A DNA stretch of 64,000 nt from Rhizobium lentis (GCF_017352135.1 NZ_CP071455.1:558001-622000), one strand, 5' to 3'; shown: positions 36,014 to 47,443, numbered from the stretch's first letter. A program made the numbers and translations. Notes: generated by a model from the sequence alone, not told the origin.

Positions 36014-36926
36014 TCACCCGCCGTCAAGCTGCCCACGCATCGCCTGCGCCGAGCGGCGCACCGCCTCGGCGACCTCTTGCAGCTGCTTGGCCATCGGCGT
36101 CGAATTGCGCCAGACCATACCGATCATTCGCGACGGCTGCGGCGACGGGAAGCGGGAGATCGACACCTGCGCCGAGCGCGTTTCGACCTGAACCGCCATC
36201 TCCGGAATGAGGGTGACGCCGATACCGGCGCCGACCATCTGGACAAGGGTGGAAAGCGAGCTGCCTTCCATGATCTCCCGCGGGCGAGCCGGCCCGACCT
36301 TGCAGAAGGACAGCGCCTGGTCGCGGAAGCAGTGGCCCTCTTCGAGCAGCAGCAGCCGCATCTCACGCAGCGCCTCGCGTTCGGGCACTGGCTTGTCTCC
36401 ATCCTCCCGCCGCCTGACCAGCACGAACTCCTCCTTGAAAAGCTCGAGCTCGGTCAGCGAAGGTTCGGACACGGGCAGCGCGACGATCGCCGTGTCCAGC
36501 TGGCCTTGCGCCAGCTCCTGAACCAGCCTTGCCGTCTGCGTCTCACGCACTTCGATATGAATTCCGGCGAAGGTTTGGTTCAGATCGTTTATAATCGCCG
36601 GCAGCAAGTAAGGCGCGATAGTCGGGATGATGCCGATGCGCAGCCGTGTGAGGAAGGAATCGCGCGAGGCTCGGGCAAACTCCCCCAGTTCGTCCACGGC
36701 CCGCAGGATATCGCGGACCCTCAGCGCGAAGGTCTGCCCGAACGGCGTGAGCTTCACCTCGCGCGCGCTGCGCTCGAAGAGTTCGCTGCCCAATTCCTGC
36801 TCAAGTTCTTTGATCTGCATGGAGAGCGCAGGCTGGGAGATGGCGCAGGCGTCGGCAGCACGCCGGAAACGGCCATCCCTTGCGAGGGCTTCAAAATAAC
36901 GCAACTGTTTCAGGGTAAGATTTTTC

Positions 36927-36928
<2 letters not shown>
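36014..36928 (-). CDS. oxyR: OxyR, peroxide-responsive LysR regulator
   Basis: 304 residues. The HTH is TLKQLRYFEALARDGRFRRA then ISQPALSMQIKELEQELG. The two redox Cys of OxyR are present with the right spacing in EEGHCFRDQALSFCKVG. It is divergent from katG, 143 bp away, and a perfect palindrome in the gap overlaps its start codon. It probably activates katG when oxidised and controls itself. Confidence 0.93.
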
Positions 36929-39258
<2,330 letters not shown>

Positions 39259-39282
39259 TCGGTAAGCATTTCGCATTTCGCC

Positions 39283-39320
39283 CGGGTGCAGTTGCGGCTG
39301 CGCCCGTGCTTTTTCTTTCT
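39283..39320 (+). terminator. Rho-independent terminator of katG
   Basis: CGGGTGCAG-TTGCGG-CTGCGCCCG is a 9-bp stem with one G-U pair, followed by TGCTTTTTCTTTCTTTT. It begins 25 bp after the katG stop. Confidence 0.85.
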
Positions 39321-39449
39321 TTTCGACGCCGCTCCTCTCCTCCCTTGCGCTCGTAGGATCCGGTCGGCGAGGATCTGCTGACTTACTCCCTCACGGCGCC
39401 GCACGGGCAGCCCGTTGACGCTCGCCCTTCCGATCCCATCTGCTCCAGT

Positions 39450-40088
39450 ATGCCGAACACGAAGACGCAAAATAACAGCGATGATCCCGAGCTGATCAGG
39501 GAGTGGTCACTCCCCGTGGAGGCGACGCTCGGATCGGCTGTGAGGGTGAAGGGAATCCTGCAGGAAATCCGGTCTCGCCTGCCTCCCGCCGTCAAAAAGT
39601 CGCTGGATATGCAGTCGGGCGAGCTTACCCTCGTCATGCCAGAGACTTCGAAGACAGTGTTTCGTGCGACCGCGTCGATTGTGTCCGAGGCGCTCCGGGA
39701 CATCTCAGACCTACCGGTCATCCCACGTGAGGTCGAGGACATCCTCGGGATTAAGGCTTCTGAGAGAAAGCGGTGGCTGGAGGACGGACGTCTCCCAAGC
39801 GCTGGAACTCGAACGGTCAGGCTTCAGGGCCGGGCGCGGCGGATCACCTTCCACATATTCGATCCGCGGGTTGTCGAAGACCTGCTCGATCGCGGGGTCG
39901 TGGAGGAATGGCGCGAGGAAGACGCGGCGGCGAGAGCAGAAAATCGGAGGCGTGCCGCGTACCAGGCGAAACTGACACGTTCGCTGAAGGGAAAGGAGAA
40001 AGTCAAAGCGGCTGATCCGAACGCTGACGATGCTGCAACCGGGTTGAGCGGTTGGGAAGAATTCGGCAGCGAAGGCCTGCTTCGCTGA
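39450..40088 (+). CDS. Hypothetical rhizobial protein with possible MerR-like HTH
   Basis: The 212-residue product is not one I recognise. It is basic and charged at the C-terminus (REEDAAARAENRRRAAYQAK). Residues about 95-145 (VIPREVEDILGIKASERKRW, then ITFHIFDPRVVEDLLDRGVV) resemble the helix-turn-helix of a MerR-type DNA-binding protein followed by a wing. The ribosome site is poor and the start is uncertain. It stands alone between katG and the cyclase-YHS gene. DNA binding is a guess from this pattern. Confidence 0.55.
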   Translation: MPNTKTQNNSDDPELIREWSLPVEATLGSAVRVKGILQEIRSRLPPAVKKSLDMQSGELTLVMPETSKTVFRATASIVSEALRDISDLPVIPREVEDILGIKASERKRWLEDGRLPSAGTRTVRLQGRARRITFHIFDPRVVEDLLDRGVVEEWREEDAAARAENRRRAAYQAKLTRSLKGKEKVKAADPNADDAATGLSGWEEFGSEGLLR

Positions 40089-40198
40089 AAGTCGAGAGCG
40101 CGTCCTGATCTGAACTCACTCTCCCAAGCGGCGCTTCACAGCGGCCTGAGCACGAGCGCGCCATGATCTTGAACGGACAAAATTCGCGTCCGTTTCCC

Positions 40199-40882
40199 TC
40201 AGCGTGTCAGTTGATAGGTCTGCGGTGACCGTCGATAGGCTTCTTCACACTGGGGAGAGCAAAACCACGGCCCTTGCGGGGCGGCCCGCCTGTAGGCCGA
40301 ATAGGGTGCATGCATCTTGCAAACCGGATCGATCCAGGCCGGGTCAGCCGATGGAGCAAGCTCGATCTCATAGAGAGGGACCTCGTCGGCAACCGATCTT
40401 AGCGCGACCATCCCGAGATTACGCACTACGATGCCTCTGGCGATAGCCGCCTCGGCGATGGATCGAGTGGCAAGCAGTTGACCTGGCATTGCGAGCGCCG
40501 CTATTCGAGCCGCAATGTTGACAGTCGACCCAAACAGGTCGCCTTCTCTGCGGACCACCGGTCCATGGTTCAGGCCCGTCCGAGTAAGCGGGAGCCGGGG
40601 TTCTTTGCGGCATGCGTGTAACAGCGTTCCGAGCACTTGGATCGCCGTATCGGGCTCGGAAAACGAAAGCATCGCCTCATCGCCGATCCATTTGATCGGA
40701 GGCTCGTAGCCGCTGAGTGCGTCGCGCACCATGCCCTCGAACACTTCAAGAACGTCAAGCGCGGCTCCGTCTCCATAAACATCGGCAATAGCGCTGAATC
40801 CCGCAATATCGACGAACGCAACAGTGGCGGACGTGTCAGAATCCTGTCGCTGCCTCATATCACTCCGCATCGCGGCTCCCAC
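40199..40882 (-). CDS. Class III cyclase fused to a YHS domain
   Basis: A soluble class III cyclase domain (residues about 20-180) has both metal Asp (VAFVDIAGFSAIA, KWIGDEAMLSF), the purine-site Lys, and LFGSTVNIAARIA. At the C-terminus (about 185-227) is a YHS module: DPVCKMHAPYSAYRRA, then GPWFCSPQCEEAYRRSPQTY. YHS domains bind metals and are common in metal-transport proteins. The combination suggests cAMP formation set by metal or redox state. The start is at 40882, or at the second Met at 40870. It is on the same strand as, and downstream of, the DUF305 genes. Confidence 0.8.
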   Translation of the reverse strand: MGAAMRSDMRQRQDSDTSATVAFVDIAGFSAIADVYGDGAALDVLEVFEGMVRDALSGYEPPIKWIGDEAMLSFSEPDTAIQVLGTLLHACRKEPRLPLTRTGLNHGPVVRREGDLFGSTVNIAARIAALAMPGQLLATRSIAEAAIARGIVVRNLGMVALRSVADEVPLYEIELAPSADPAWIDPVCKMHAPYSAYRRAAPQGPWFCSPQCEEAYRRSPQTYQLTR

Positions 40883-41010
40883 TGATGCTTACCTTAACTC
40901 TGAGCAATCGGGCTCGGCTGTAACGGCTAGCACATTTTGCACATGTCGACACCGACGACCGGCCACATCCCTCGCAGGGAATGCGGGCGACCAACACGGT
41001 TCGCCTTTTG

Positions 41011-41042
41011 CGGCGGATATCCGCCGTTTTAGCGGATATCCG
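41011..41042. promoter_or_regulatory. Two adjacent palindromes upstream of the cyclase-YHS gene
   Basis: CGGCGGATATCCGCCG (41011-41026, perfect) and GCGGATATCCG (41032-41042) share the core GCGGATATCCG. Their centres are 19 bp apart, close to two helical turns. This is what a paired dimer-binding regulator site would look like. They are 129-171 bp before the cyclase-YHS start codon. Confidence 0.5.
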
Positions 41043-41139
41043 TTTGATCAAGGCAGCAAGTGGGCTGACGCCCCTCATCGCGCCAGACAGTTGTCGATGC
41101 AGGCCCTCCCAATTGACATGTGATGCATCGGGCCAGCTC

Positions 41140-41574
41140 CTATTTCGCTTCCTTATCCACCCACTTCGACATCTCTTCGATCTCTTTCTTCTGGGCTTCG
41201 ATGACTTTCTTGGCCATCTGTTTGGCCTCGTCATTATCGCCATATTCGAGCTCGACCTCGGACATGCTGATCGCGCCCATATGGTGGGCGATCATGCCGC
41301 AGACGAAGGAGACATCGGCATCCTTCTTCATCATTCCCTGCATCATGTTCATGTGCATGTCCTTCATCCCGTTCATCGACGCCTTCTGGTAGTCGGTCAT
41401 CTCACCGGTCGGCATGCCGTTCATCGACATGTCCGCCTTCGACATGTCCATGCCTTGGGACTTGCATTTCTCCGGATATGCCATCGTCGACTGGGCAGAA
41501 GAGGCAGAGGGCAGGATTGCGAGTGAGGCAAGGGCGGCCATCGCGGAGAGGGCCAGGTTAGTGAACGTCTTCAT
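41140..41574 (-). CDS. Exported DUF305 protein
   Basis: 144 residues with a signal peptide (MKTFTNLALSAMAALASLAI...SASSA). The mature part is Met-rich (GMDMSKADMSMNGM, then MKDMHMNMMQGMMKKDADV) and ends with the DUF305 His pair in MIAHHMGAISMSE. DUF305 proteins occur with copper resistance genes, and the Met/His pattern suggests metal binding in the periplasm. The start at 41574 is preceded by GGAGATCGAAAT. It follows the Cys/His-rich gene by 35 bp. Confidence 0.85.
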   Translation of the reverse strand: MKTFTNLALSAMAALASLAILPSASSAQSTMAYPEKCKSQGMDMSKADMSMNGMPTGEMTDYQKASMNGMKDMHMNMMQGMMKKDADVSFVCGMIAHHMGAISMSEVELEYGDNDEAKQMAKKVIEAQKKEIEEMSKWVDKEAK

Positions 41575-41609
41575 ATTTCGATCTCCGAAAGCTGGGTTGA
41601 GGTGGTTTG

Positions 41610-41939
41610 TCAGCCTGCCAGAGATCGGGGCGGCGGATCGATCGCACGGATCAGCAGCAGCTGCCGATCGTCGGCCACCGTCCTCCCATGCCGTTTCGGT
41701 TGCGGGAGCGGAGCCGCGTCCGCCGCAAGCTCCGGCAAGAGCGGACAACAGTGAGCCGCCGAACAGCACGCCGTTCGCTGCCCGCAAGCATGTTCGGCCG
41801 TATGATGATCCTGGCTGGCGACAGCGCAGTGCTTGTGATGAAGGGCAGTCGACGCCGAGGCCATCCCGGAAGGATTGGCCGTCACCAGCAGAGCGACCAC
41901 GACAATCTGAACGTAGCGGAAAATGCTCCCAAGTCTCAT
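41610..41939 (-). CDS. Small exported Cys/His-rich protein
   Basis: The 109-residue product has a signal-like N-terminus (GSIFRYVQIVVVALLVTANP) and a cluster of metal-type residues (HHKHCAVASQDHHTAEHACG, then CCSAAHCCPLLPEL). This composition resembles DUF2946-like or similar small copper-related exported proteins, but I do not claim a family. It is 35 bp upstream of DUF305 on the same strand, so the pair is probably co-transcribed. Confidence 0.6.
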   Translation of the reverse strand: MRLGSIFRYVQIVVVALLVTANPSGMASASTALHHKHCAVASQDHHTAEHACGQRTACCSAAHCCPLLPELAADAAPLPQPKRHGRTVADDRQLLLIRAIDPPPRSLAG

Positions 41940-42396
41940 TCGGCCGGGTTCCCTTCCGCCCTACAACCGTACGGCGCCAGAAATGTTCCGATCCGCGCCT
42001 GCTGCCGATGAGCAAGCGTTAACCGCCGACTAGCCTGCGCTGTCAGGCGGAAGCATCGATAGTGTCATTGCGAAAAGGTCCAATCCCTGTTGACCTTGCC
42101 ACCGTCGGAAGCCGTAGACGCCTAAAAGTGATGTTCGCGTTGTTTTCCACGACGCAACGTCGGCTGCAAGCGCTTCGGAGAACCCCGGCAGCTCACTGCT
42201 TCCGCAATAGTATCCTCAGTCGCCGAAGCCTCGAACGCGACGTCGATTAGCGATTGTCGGCAGGAGCGCGTCGACCCCGGTTTCTTGGAAAAACTTGTCT
42301 GCCTCCGAGAGGTCGAACCCTTGACCGCACGGTCAGTTTCCATCGCCATCACTTTCCGCGTTGAGGCCTTCTCGCATTCATGCAAGAGGCCTTGCA
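41940..42396. other. Intergenic stretch, nothing supported
   Basis: A 92-codon minus-strand open frame ending at 42122 has no recognisable family and its codon use is unlike that of its neighbours. I see no RNA gene or repeat. The promoter for the Cys/His-rich/DUF305 pair should lie at its left end. Confidence 0.45.
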
Positions 42397-42954
42397 TCAA
42401 CGAGGCAGAACGCCGAATGGCGAGAGCGACAGCAGATCCGGATCGACAGTCGCCGTCGCTTTCGCCACCTGGGCATGGCTCATGCTGTAGCCGTAGGCGA
42501 GGATGCGGACGCCATCGATCATGAAGAACTGCGCCTGGTCCAGACCCGGCCGCAGCGCCCCCGTCACAGTGACGATCTCGTAGATTCTTGCGAGGTGCAA
42601 AGGCTCCTTTGGAACGACACGCACCAACTGGTTCGGCGGCGGGGAAGGCATATGGCTGCAGGCTCCGGCCCAGGGCACCAGCATGAACTCGTAGACGAGA
42701 TCGCCGTCCTGGTCGATCGGCAGAACGAAGCCCGTCAATTCGACAGGACGGCCCTCGTCATGCCAGGCAAGCGTGTCGCCCTGCGGACCACTGACCGCCT
42801 TGCCCGACAGCGGCATTGTCGTCCTCGCCTGATCGGCTGGCCGCAATGCGCTCCAGAAAATAGGCTGAGCTGCGGCAGAGGCGCCGGAAATCGGCCATGC
42901 GGAACCAAATGCCAGCGCCGCAAATGTCAGGAGGAAAGGTCTGTGTTTGATCAT
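42397..42954 (-). CDS. Exported DUF3299 protein
   Basis: 185 residues with a signal peptide ending near ISGASA. The family core is GRPVELTGFVLPIDQDGDLV, then EFMLVPWAGACSHMPSPPPN, with a single Cys and His in CSHMPSPP. DUF3299 proteins are periplasmic and of unknown function, often near metal ABC or lipoprotein genes. It lies on the same strand as the DUF305 and cyclase-YHS genes, 457 bp upstream of the nearest. Confidence 0.8.
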   Translation of the reverse strand: MIKHRPFLLTFAALAFGSAWPISGASAAAQPIFWSALRPADQARTTMPLSGKAVSGPQGDTLAWHDEGRPVELTGFVLPIDQDGDLVYEFMLVPWAGACSHMPSPPPNQLVRVVPKEPLHLARIYEIVTVTGALRPGLDQAQFFMIDGVRILAYGYSMSHAQVAKATATVDPDLLSLSPFGVLPR

Positions 42955-43164
42955 GAAGTCTCCTTGGGCGCCGGCCGGCGAGGACCTTGCAACTGCCGGA
43001 CAGATGCTACTCCCGATCTTGGTCGGCCGTCAAAGCTCGGGCGGGCTAACTCTTCTCCTCATCATCCCTCTGCTCGACATCCGCGCGCCCGCTGGAACTC
43101 GCCAAACACGGGCTGGCGGCGCCGAAATAGGAGCGTCCCGTATCGACTGATCGACCTACCCCCT

Positions 43165-43697
43165 ATCTCAGACGATGGACCTTGGCTCTCGCGAATGCTG
43201 GCCCAGCAACTCGGCGGCAATCGGCAGCAGAGCGGCGGCCTCGGCAAGCCCGGCGGGGCCCGAGAGGCGCCTCACGGTAAGCGTCGGCCTGGTCAGCGGC
43301 CGCCGGCCGGCCACATTGAGAGCGCCGAGATCGATGCGCTCACAAAGCCGCTCCGATAAATCGCGCGCGGAAAGAAGCCGCCGACGACGATCGCATCCGG
43401 ATTGAAGAGCTGGACGACGGTCGCGAGCGGCTTCGACAGCCTCTCGCCGCGGTCGTCGATCCAGTCGATGAGGCGGGCATCGCCCCCCTGGAACAGGGCC
43501 GAGAGGAAATCCTCCGAGAGCTCATCCAGCCGGCAGCCGAGATGCCGGGCGAGATCGGAAAGGTTCGGCCGGGGACCGGTTTCGGGAATGAGCGCGCCGA
43601 TATTCGAGGCTTGATTGAAAGCGCCGCGAAAGACGGCGTCCTTGGTGACGAGACCGCCGCCGCGGGTCAACTTTCCGAAAGTGACAAGCGAATCCAA
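43165..43697 (-). pseudogene. ROK-family regulator remnant
   Basis: Only the C-terminal part of a ROK protein remains: FNQASNIGALIPETGP, then PLATVVQLFNPDAIVVGGFF. After PRAIY, near 43356, the similarity continues in another frame (ERLCERIDLGALNVAGRRPL, then GLAEAAALLPIAAELLGQ). The first half with the DNA-binding region is missing. 5' truncation plus frameshift make this clearly non-functional. Confidence 0.75.
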
Positions 43698-43758
43698 GAA
43701 TAGGCTGCCGGCCTGTTCATGTCATGCACTTAACGCTGATTCGCACCGTAATCTCCGG

Positions 43759-44334
43759 TTACGGATTGATCCATCGACAGGAGGAGAGGGCGCCGGTTTC
43801 GTCGTAGACAAACAATGCTCTTCGATTGTCCTGCTGGCGCAGCTCGAACCAGTCCATCGTCCGGGCCCGGAAGCTCAGGACGCCGAAACGCGGCTTTCCG
43901 CCCACTTCGCCCAGAGGTTCCGGCAACTCGCCGATCGCTTCGAAGCCGCGCTCGTCCCCCGGCGGACCGCCCACATAAGTCATCCGCGTCCGACTGGGCA
44001 GGTTCTGCCACGCGGCGTCGGCGTGTTCGCTTCCCGGGCCATGGCGTTCGGCCCTTCCCTGAAGCCGCAACTGCAGCCGGGCCTGCGGGCAGAAGCCCAG
44101 CACCGTGACTTCAGGATTTGCCGAAAGCTCCAGCCACTTCTGGCTCCGCGTATCGGTGTGAAATTCAAGGCTCCGCGTCGTTCTGTCGGCGCTGCGTAGC
44201 ACCACCATGCGGGCCTGCGCTCTCGCCTCGGCGTCGACGGTGCACAGGTTCACATAGCGGAAACCGGACAGCGGGTTTCCCGCAGCCATTTCGAGTTCCG
44301 CCCATGCCGAAGCATCTATGTCAGTTAGGTTCAC
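43759..44334 (-). CDS. Pyridoxamine 5'-phosphate oxidase-like FMN protein
   Basis: 191 residues from a GTG at 44334 with GAGGACCTGGCG just before it. The split-barrel FMN fold is seen in GFRYVNLCTVDAEARAQARM, VVLRSADRTTRSLEFHTDTR and the C-terminal SSCRWINP. It is shorter than true PdxH and probably a PNPOx-like oxidoreductase. It starts 14 bp after the SDR gene and the two are co-transcribed. Confidence 0.8.
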   Translation of the reverse strand: MNLTDIDASAWAELEMAAGNPLSGFRYVNLCTVDAEARAQARMVVLRSADRTTRSLEFHTDTRSQKWLELSANPEVTVLGFCPQARLQLRLQGRAERHGPGSEHADAAWQNLPSRTRMTYVGGPPGDERGFEAIGELPEPLGEVGGKPRFGVLSFRARTMDWFELRQQDNRRALFVYDETGALSSCRWINP

Positions 44335-44348
44335 CGCCAGGTCCTCGC

Positions 44349-45053
44349 TCAGACGGAACGGGCGATGCCGCCGTCGACGCGGATGTTCTGGCCGGTGATA
44401 TAGCCCGCACCCTCCGACAGGAGGAAGGCGATGGTGGCGGCGATTTCCTCGCTGGTGCCGTAGCGGCGCATCGGAATGCTGTCGCGCCGCTCGTCGGTGG
44501 CCGGCAGGCTGTCGATCCAGCCGGGCAGGACGTTGTTCATGCGGATGTTCTTGGCCGCATAGGTGTCTGCGAAGATCTTGGTGAAACTCGCCAGTCCCGC
44601 CCGGGCGACCGCGGAGGTCGGGAACATCGGCGAGGGTTCGAAGGCCCAAGCCGTGGAGATGTTGACGATCGCGCCGCCGCCCTGCGCTTCCATGATCGGC
44701 ACCACCAGCCGGACCGGGCGCACCGCGCTCAGGAAATAGACCTCCATGCCCTTGTGCCAGTCCTCGTCGGAGATGTCGAGGATCGGGGCGCGCGGGCCGT
44801 GGCCGGCGGAATTGACCAAGGCATCGATCCGGCCCCATCGCTCCATTGCCAGATCGACGAGCCGCTTCACATCGTCGTTCGACTGGTTCGAGCCGGTGAC
44901 GCCGACGCCGCCGAGTTCTTCTGCCAACGCCTCTCCCTTGCCTGAGGAGGATAGAACCGCGACGCGATAGCCGTCTGCGGCGAGTTTGCGGGCGGCTGCC
45001 GCCCCCATTCCGGATCCACCTGCGGTAATGAGAGCGACTTTTTCTTCAGACAT
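44349..45053 (-). CDS. Short-chain dehydrogenase/reductase
   Basis: 234 residues. ALITAGGSGMGAAAARKLAA is the NAD(P) motif and VNSAGHG replaces NNAG. In place of the usual Tyr-x3-Lys, the active region reads TSAVARAGLASFTK with no Tyr, so catalysis by the normal mechanism is doubtful. LLSEGAGYITGQNIRVDGG ends the fold. It is divergent from a LysR gene that probably controls it together with the PNPOx-like gene. Confidence 0.82.
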   Translation of the reverse strand: MSEEKVALITAGGSGMGAAAARKLAADGYRVAVLSSSGKGEALAEELGGVGVTGSNQSNDDVKRLVDLAMERWGRIDALVNSAGHGPRAPILDISDEDWHKGMEVYFLSAVRPVRLVVPIMEAQGGGAIVNISTAWAFEPSPMFPTSAVARAGLASFTKIFADTYAAKNIRMNNVLPGWIDSLPATDERRDSIPMRRYGTSEEIAATIAFLLSEGAGYITGQNIRVDGGIARSV

Positions 45054-45158
45054 TGAGGCCTCCGACAACTGATCTCCCAAAGCATTATGCCAGATGCCTT
45101 CGGGACTTTCGCGCGAGAAAGAAAGCTGCGAGACTGTAGAAAATCTACTGGAAGACCG

Positions 45159-46048
45159 ATGACCCAATCCCGCCGCACGCTGCCGCCGCTGAACGCCCTG
45201 CGCGCCTTCGAGGCCGCGGGCCGCAGGCTGAATTTCCGCGCCGCCGCCGAGGAACTGGGCGTCACGCAAGGGGCAGTCGCGCAGCAGGTACGCGCGCTGG
45301 AAGACCAGCTCGGCCTCAGGCTGTTCCTGCGCCTTTCCCGCGGCCTTGCGCTCACGGCCTATGGCACGGGCTATTTGGCGGAAGTGAGTCGCGCCTTCGA
45401 CACGCTCGCAGAAGCGACCGGGCGGCTTCTGGACCGGCCGGAAACCGTGACGATCAGCGTCACCCCACGGTCGCCACCAAGGTGCTGATCCCGCGGCTCG
45501 CCGAGCTCTACGCCGCCCTTCCCAATATCGATCTGAGGACAATGGCCACCGAGGCGCTGTCGGATTTCGATCGCGACCAGGTTGATATAGCAGTGCGCCT
45601 CACCCGCCCGCCCTTTCCGACGAACCTGGAGGCGCAGCTGCTGTTTCGCCAGGATCTGGTGGCGGTCGCAAGCCCGCGCCTGGTCAAGGGCCTCACCCTC
45701 CCTTTAACCGGCGAAGAGCTGCGCAAGCTGCCGCTTCTGCATGACTCGCACGATCACTGGCGGGTGCTTCTGCAGTCCCGCGAGAAGCTGCCGGGTGCGG
45801 CCTTCAACCACACGACCCTCGCCCTGGACGCCGCGCTTGCCGGCCAGGGCGTCGTGCTCGCCTGCCGGGCTTTCGTCATGGCCGATCTCGAAGCCGGCCG
45901 GCTAGTGCGGGTGACCGAGGAGACGGCGACCATCGGACCCGACTACTACCTCGTCCGCAAACGTTCATCATCGCCGCGTAAGGCCGTCGACGCGGTGTGG
46001 GAGTGGTGCGCGGCGCGGCTGTCGCTGCCTTTGAGCGAAGCGGCATAG
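45159..46048 (+). pseudogene. GcvA-like LysR regulator with a one-base frameshift
   Basis: The HTH region (PPLNALRAFEAAGRRLNFRA, then GVTQGAVAQQVRALEDQLGL) opens a normal frame from ATG 45159. At about 45464 one C is missing from CACCCCACGG; the right continuation (TVATKVLIPRLAELYAALPN) is in another frame and runs to 46048. One base restores a 296-residue GcvA-type protein. The shift is in a C run, so an assembly error is possible. Confidence 0.8.
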
Positions 46049-46171
46049 CGGCAGAACTTCTTCACTCCATCTGAAACGCATGCTCGGCTGACCGGTCGCG
46101 CCAGGGCCGCAGACCTGTCCTCAGGCCGCCGACATTCAAATCTCAAGAAAGACTTCCGTCATATTCACGTC

Positions 46172-46717
46172 ATGCACCTTAATATTGATGCACACGAGGG
46201 TGTGAGCAAGATCTTCCCGAACGGTCACAGGGTGCTCGACGTCCTCGGGCGAATTCCTGACGCTGCTCGGGCCGTCGGGATGCGCGACCGGCTGTCGGAC
46301 CTGCTTCAGCTCCGCCACCCCGGGCATGAGGACTATGTATTCCACCTCAGCATCGCCTATCTGATCCGCTATCCCGATGAAAGGCAGCGGGCTGCTCTTG
46401 CGGCGCAGCTTTTCGAACTCCTCTCCGGCCTGTCTGATGAATTCGAGCTTGGCGCCCCGGAATTCTGCCGCTTCGCCGACATGTTCGCCTTCCATCGCCA
46501 GTTCTTCCTGCGCAGCCGGGAAAGGGGCTCTCACGCGAACATTCCGCGAGGGGCCGGTGTGGCCAGGCCCCCTCTCTGCGTCTTCACGATCTTTATCTGC
46601 CACTCAGACCATCGAGGAAATGATCCGATCGAACATCCGGTCGCTGAGCCAGCGGCGCAGCCACAAGACCGGGCCTGCCATGTAGCCAGTGTGATACCGG
46701 GTCTTCGGCCTGGCTGA
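46172..46717 (+). CDS. Doubtful open frame, possibly a remnant
   Basis: The first 120 codons use typical rhizobial codons (LSDLLQLRHPGHEDYVFHLS, then DEFELGAPEFCRFADMFAFH) but I know no family for it. The last third lies over the end of the SDR gene on the other strand and is unlikely to be real. It could be a gene whose 3' end was lost next to the SDR gene. Start uncertain. Confidence 0.25.
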   Translation: MHLNIDAHEGVSKIFPNGHRVLDVLGRIPDAARAVGMRDRLSDLLQLRHPGHEDYVFHLSIAYLIRYPDERQRAALAAQLFELLSGLSDEFELGAPEFCRFADMFAFHRQFFLRSRERGSHANIPRGAGVARPPLCVFTIFICHSDHRGNDPIEHPVAEPAAQPQDRACHVASVIPGLRPG

Positions 46718-47443
46718 TGTGACGGCTTTCAGAATGGTGGCCGCCACGACGTCGGGGGCCGACAGCCGTGAGCCGGAATAGATTTCATGCATGCTGGCCG
46801 CGGCTTTATTGGCGGCCTTGGCATAGGCGCCGGTCCCTGACGTCTTCTTCAGATTGTCGGCGGCGATATGCCCCCAATCCGTTTTGATGCCGCCCGGCTC
46901 GACGATGACGACGTCTATCCCGAAAGGTTTGGTCTCCAGGCGAAGCGTATCCGACCAGCCTTCGAGCGCATGCTTCGTTGCATGATACCAGCCGCCGAAC
47001 GGCGTGTAGATCTTGCCGCCGATCGAGGTGACGTTGACGATCTTTCCGAACTTGTTCTCGCGCATTTTCGGAAGGACGAGTTGCGTCAGCCGGGCAAGCC
47101 CGAAGAGGTTCACCTCGAACTGCCGGCGGCCTTCGTCGACCGGGACATCTTCGATTGCCCCGTAGGAGCCGTAACCGGCATTGTTGACGAGAATGTCGAT
47201 CGAGCCACATTCCACGACGATCCGCTCGACCGCCGCCACGATCTCCTCGTCCCTGGTGAGATCCAGGGGCACGGCGATGGCGCCACGCTGCACGAGATCC
47301 TGCATCTGCTCGACGCGGCGTGCGGCCACGTAGACCCGGTAGCCCTCCTGCAGCAGTTTCCGGGTCGTGGCATTGCCGATGCCCGACGAGGCACCGGTGA
47401 TCAAAGCCGTTTTCTTCTTGGCGGTATTGGATGAGATAGCCAT
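46604..47443 (-). CDS. Short-chain dehydrogenase/reductase (classical)
   Basis: 279 residues. ALITGASSGIGNATTRKLLQ is the cofactor motif, ILVNNAGYGSYGAIEDV the NNAG motif, and GGWYHATKHALEGWSDTLRL the catalytic Tyr-x3-Lys. SIGGKIYTPFGGWYHATK and RLETKPFGIDVVIVEPGGI are of the retinol-dehydrogenase-like group. ATG 47443 is preceded by AAAGGTGCTATC. It is divergent from a TetR gene with paired operators in the gap, so it is probably under that repressor. Confidence 0.87.
   Translation of the reverse strand: MAISSNTAKKKTALITGASSGIGNATTRKLLQEGYRVYVAARRVEQMQDLVQRGAIAVPLDLTRDEEIVAAVERIVVECGSIDILVNNAGYGSYGAIEDVPVDEGRRQFEVNLFGLARLTQLVLPKMRENKFGKIVNVTSIGGKIYTPFGGWYHATKHALEGWSDTLRLETKPFGIDVVIVEPGGIKTDWGHIAADNLKKTSGTGAYAKAANKAAASMHEIYSGSRLSAPDVVAATILKAVTSARPKTRYHTGYMAGPVLWLRRWLSDRMFDRIISSMV

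Noticed and set aside
46136..46603. Minus-strand 155-codon frame
   Set aside because: Its codons are exactly antiparallel to the plus frame at 46172 and its composition is that of a shadow; neither is well supported.
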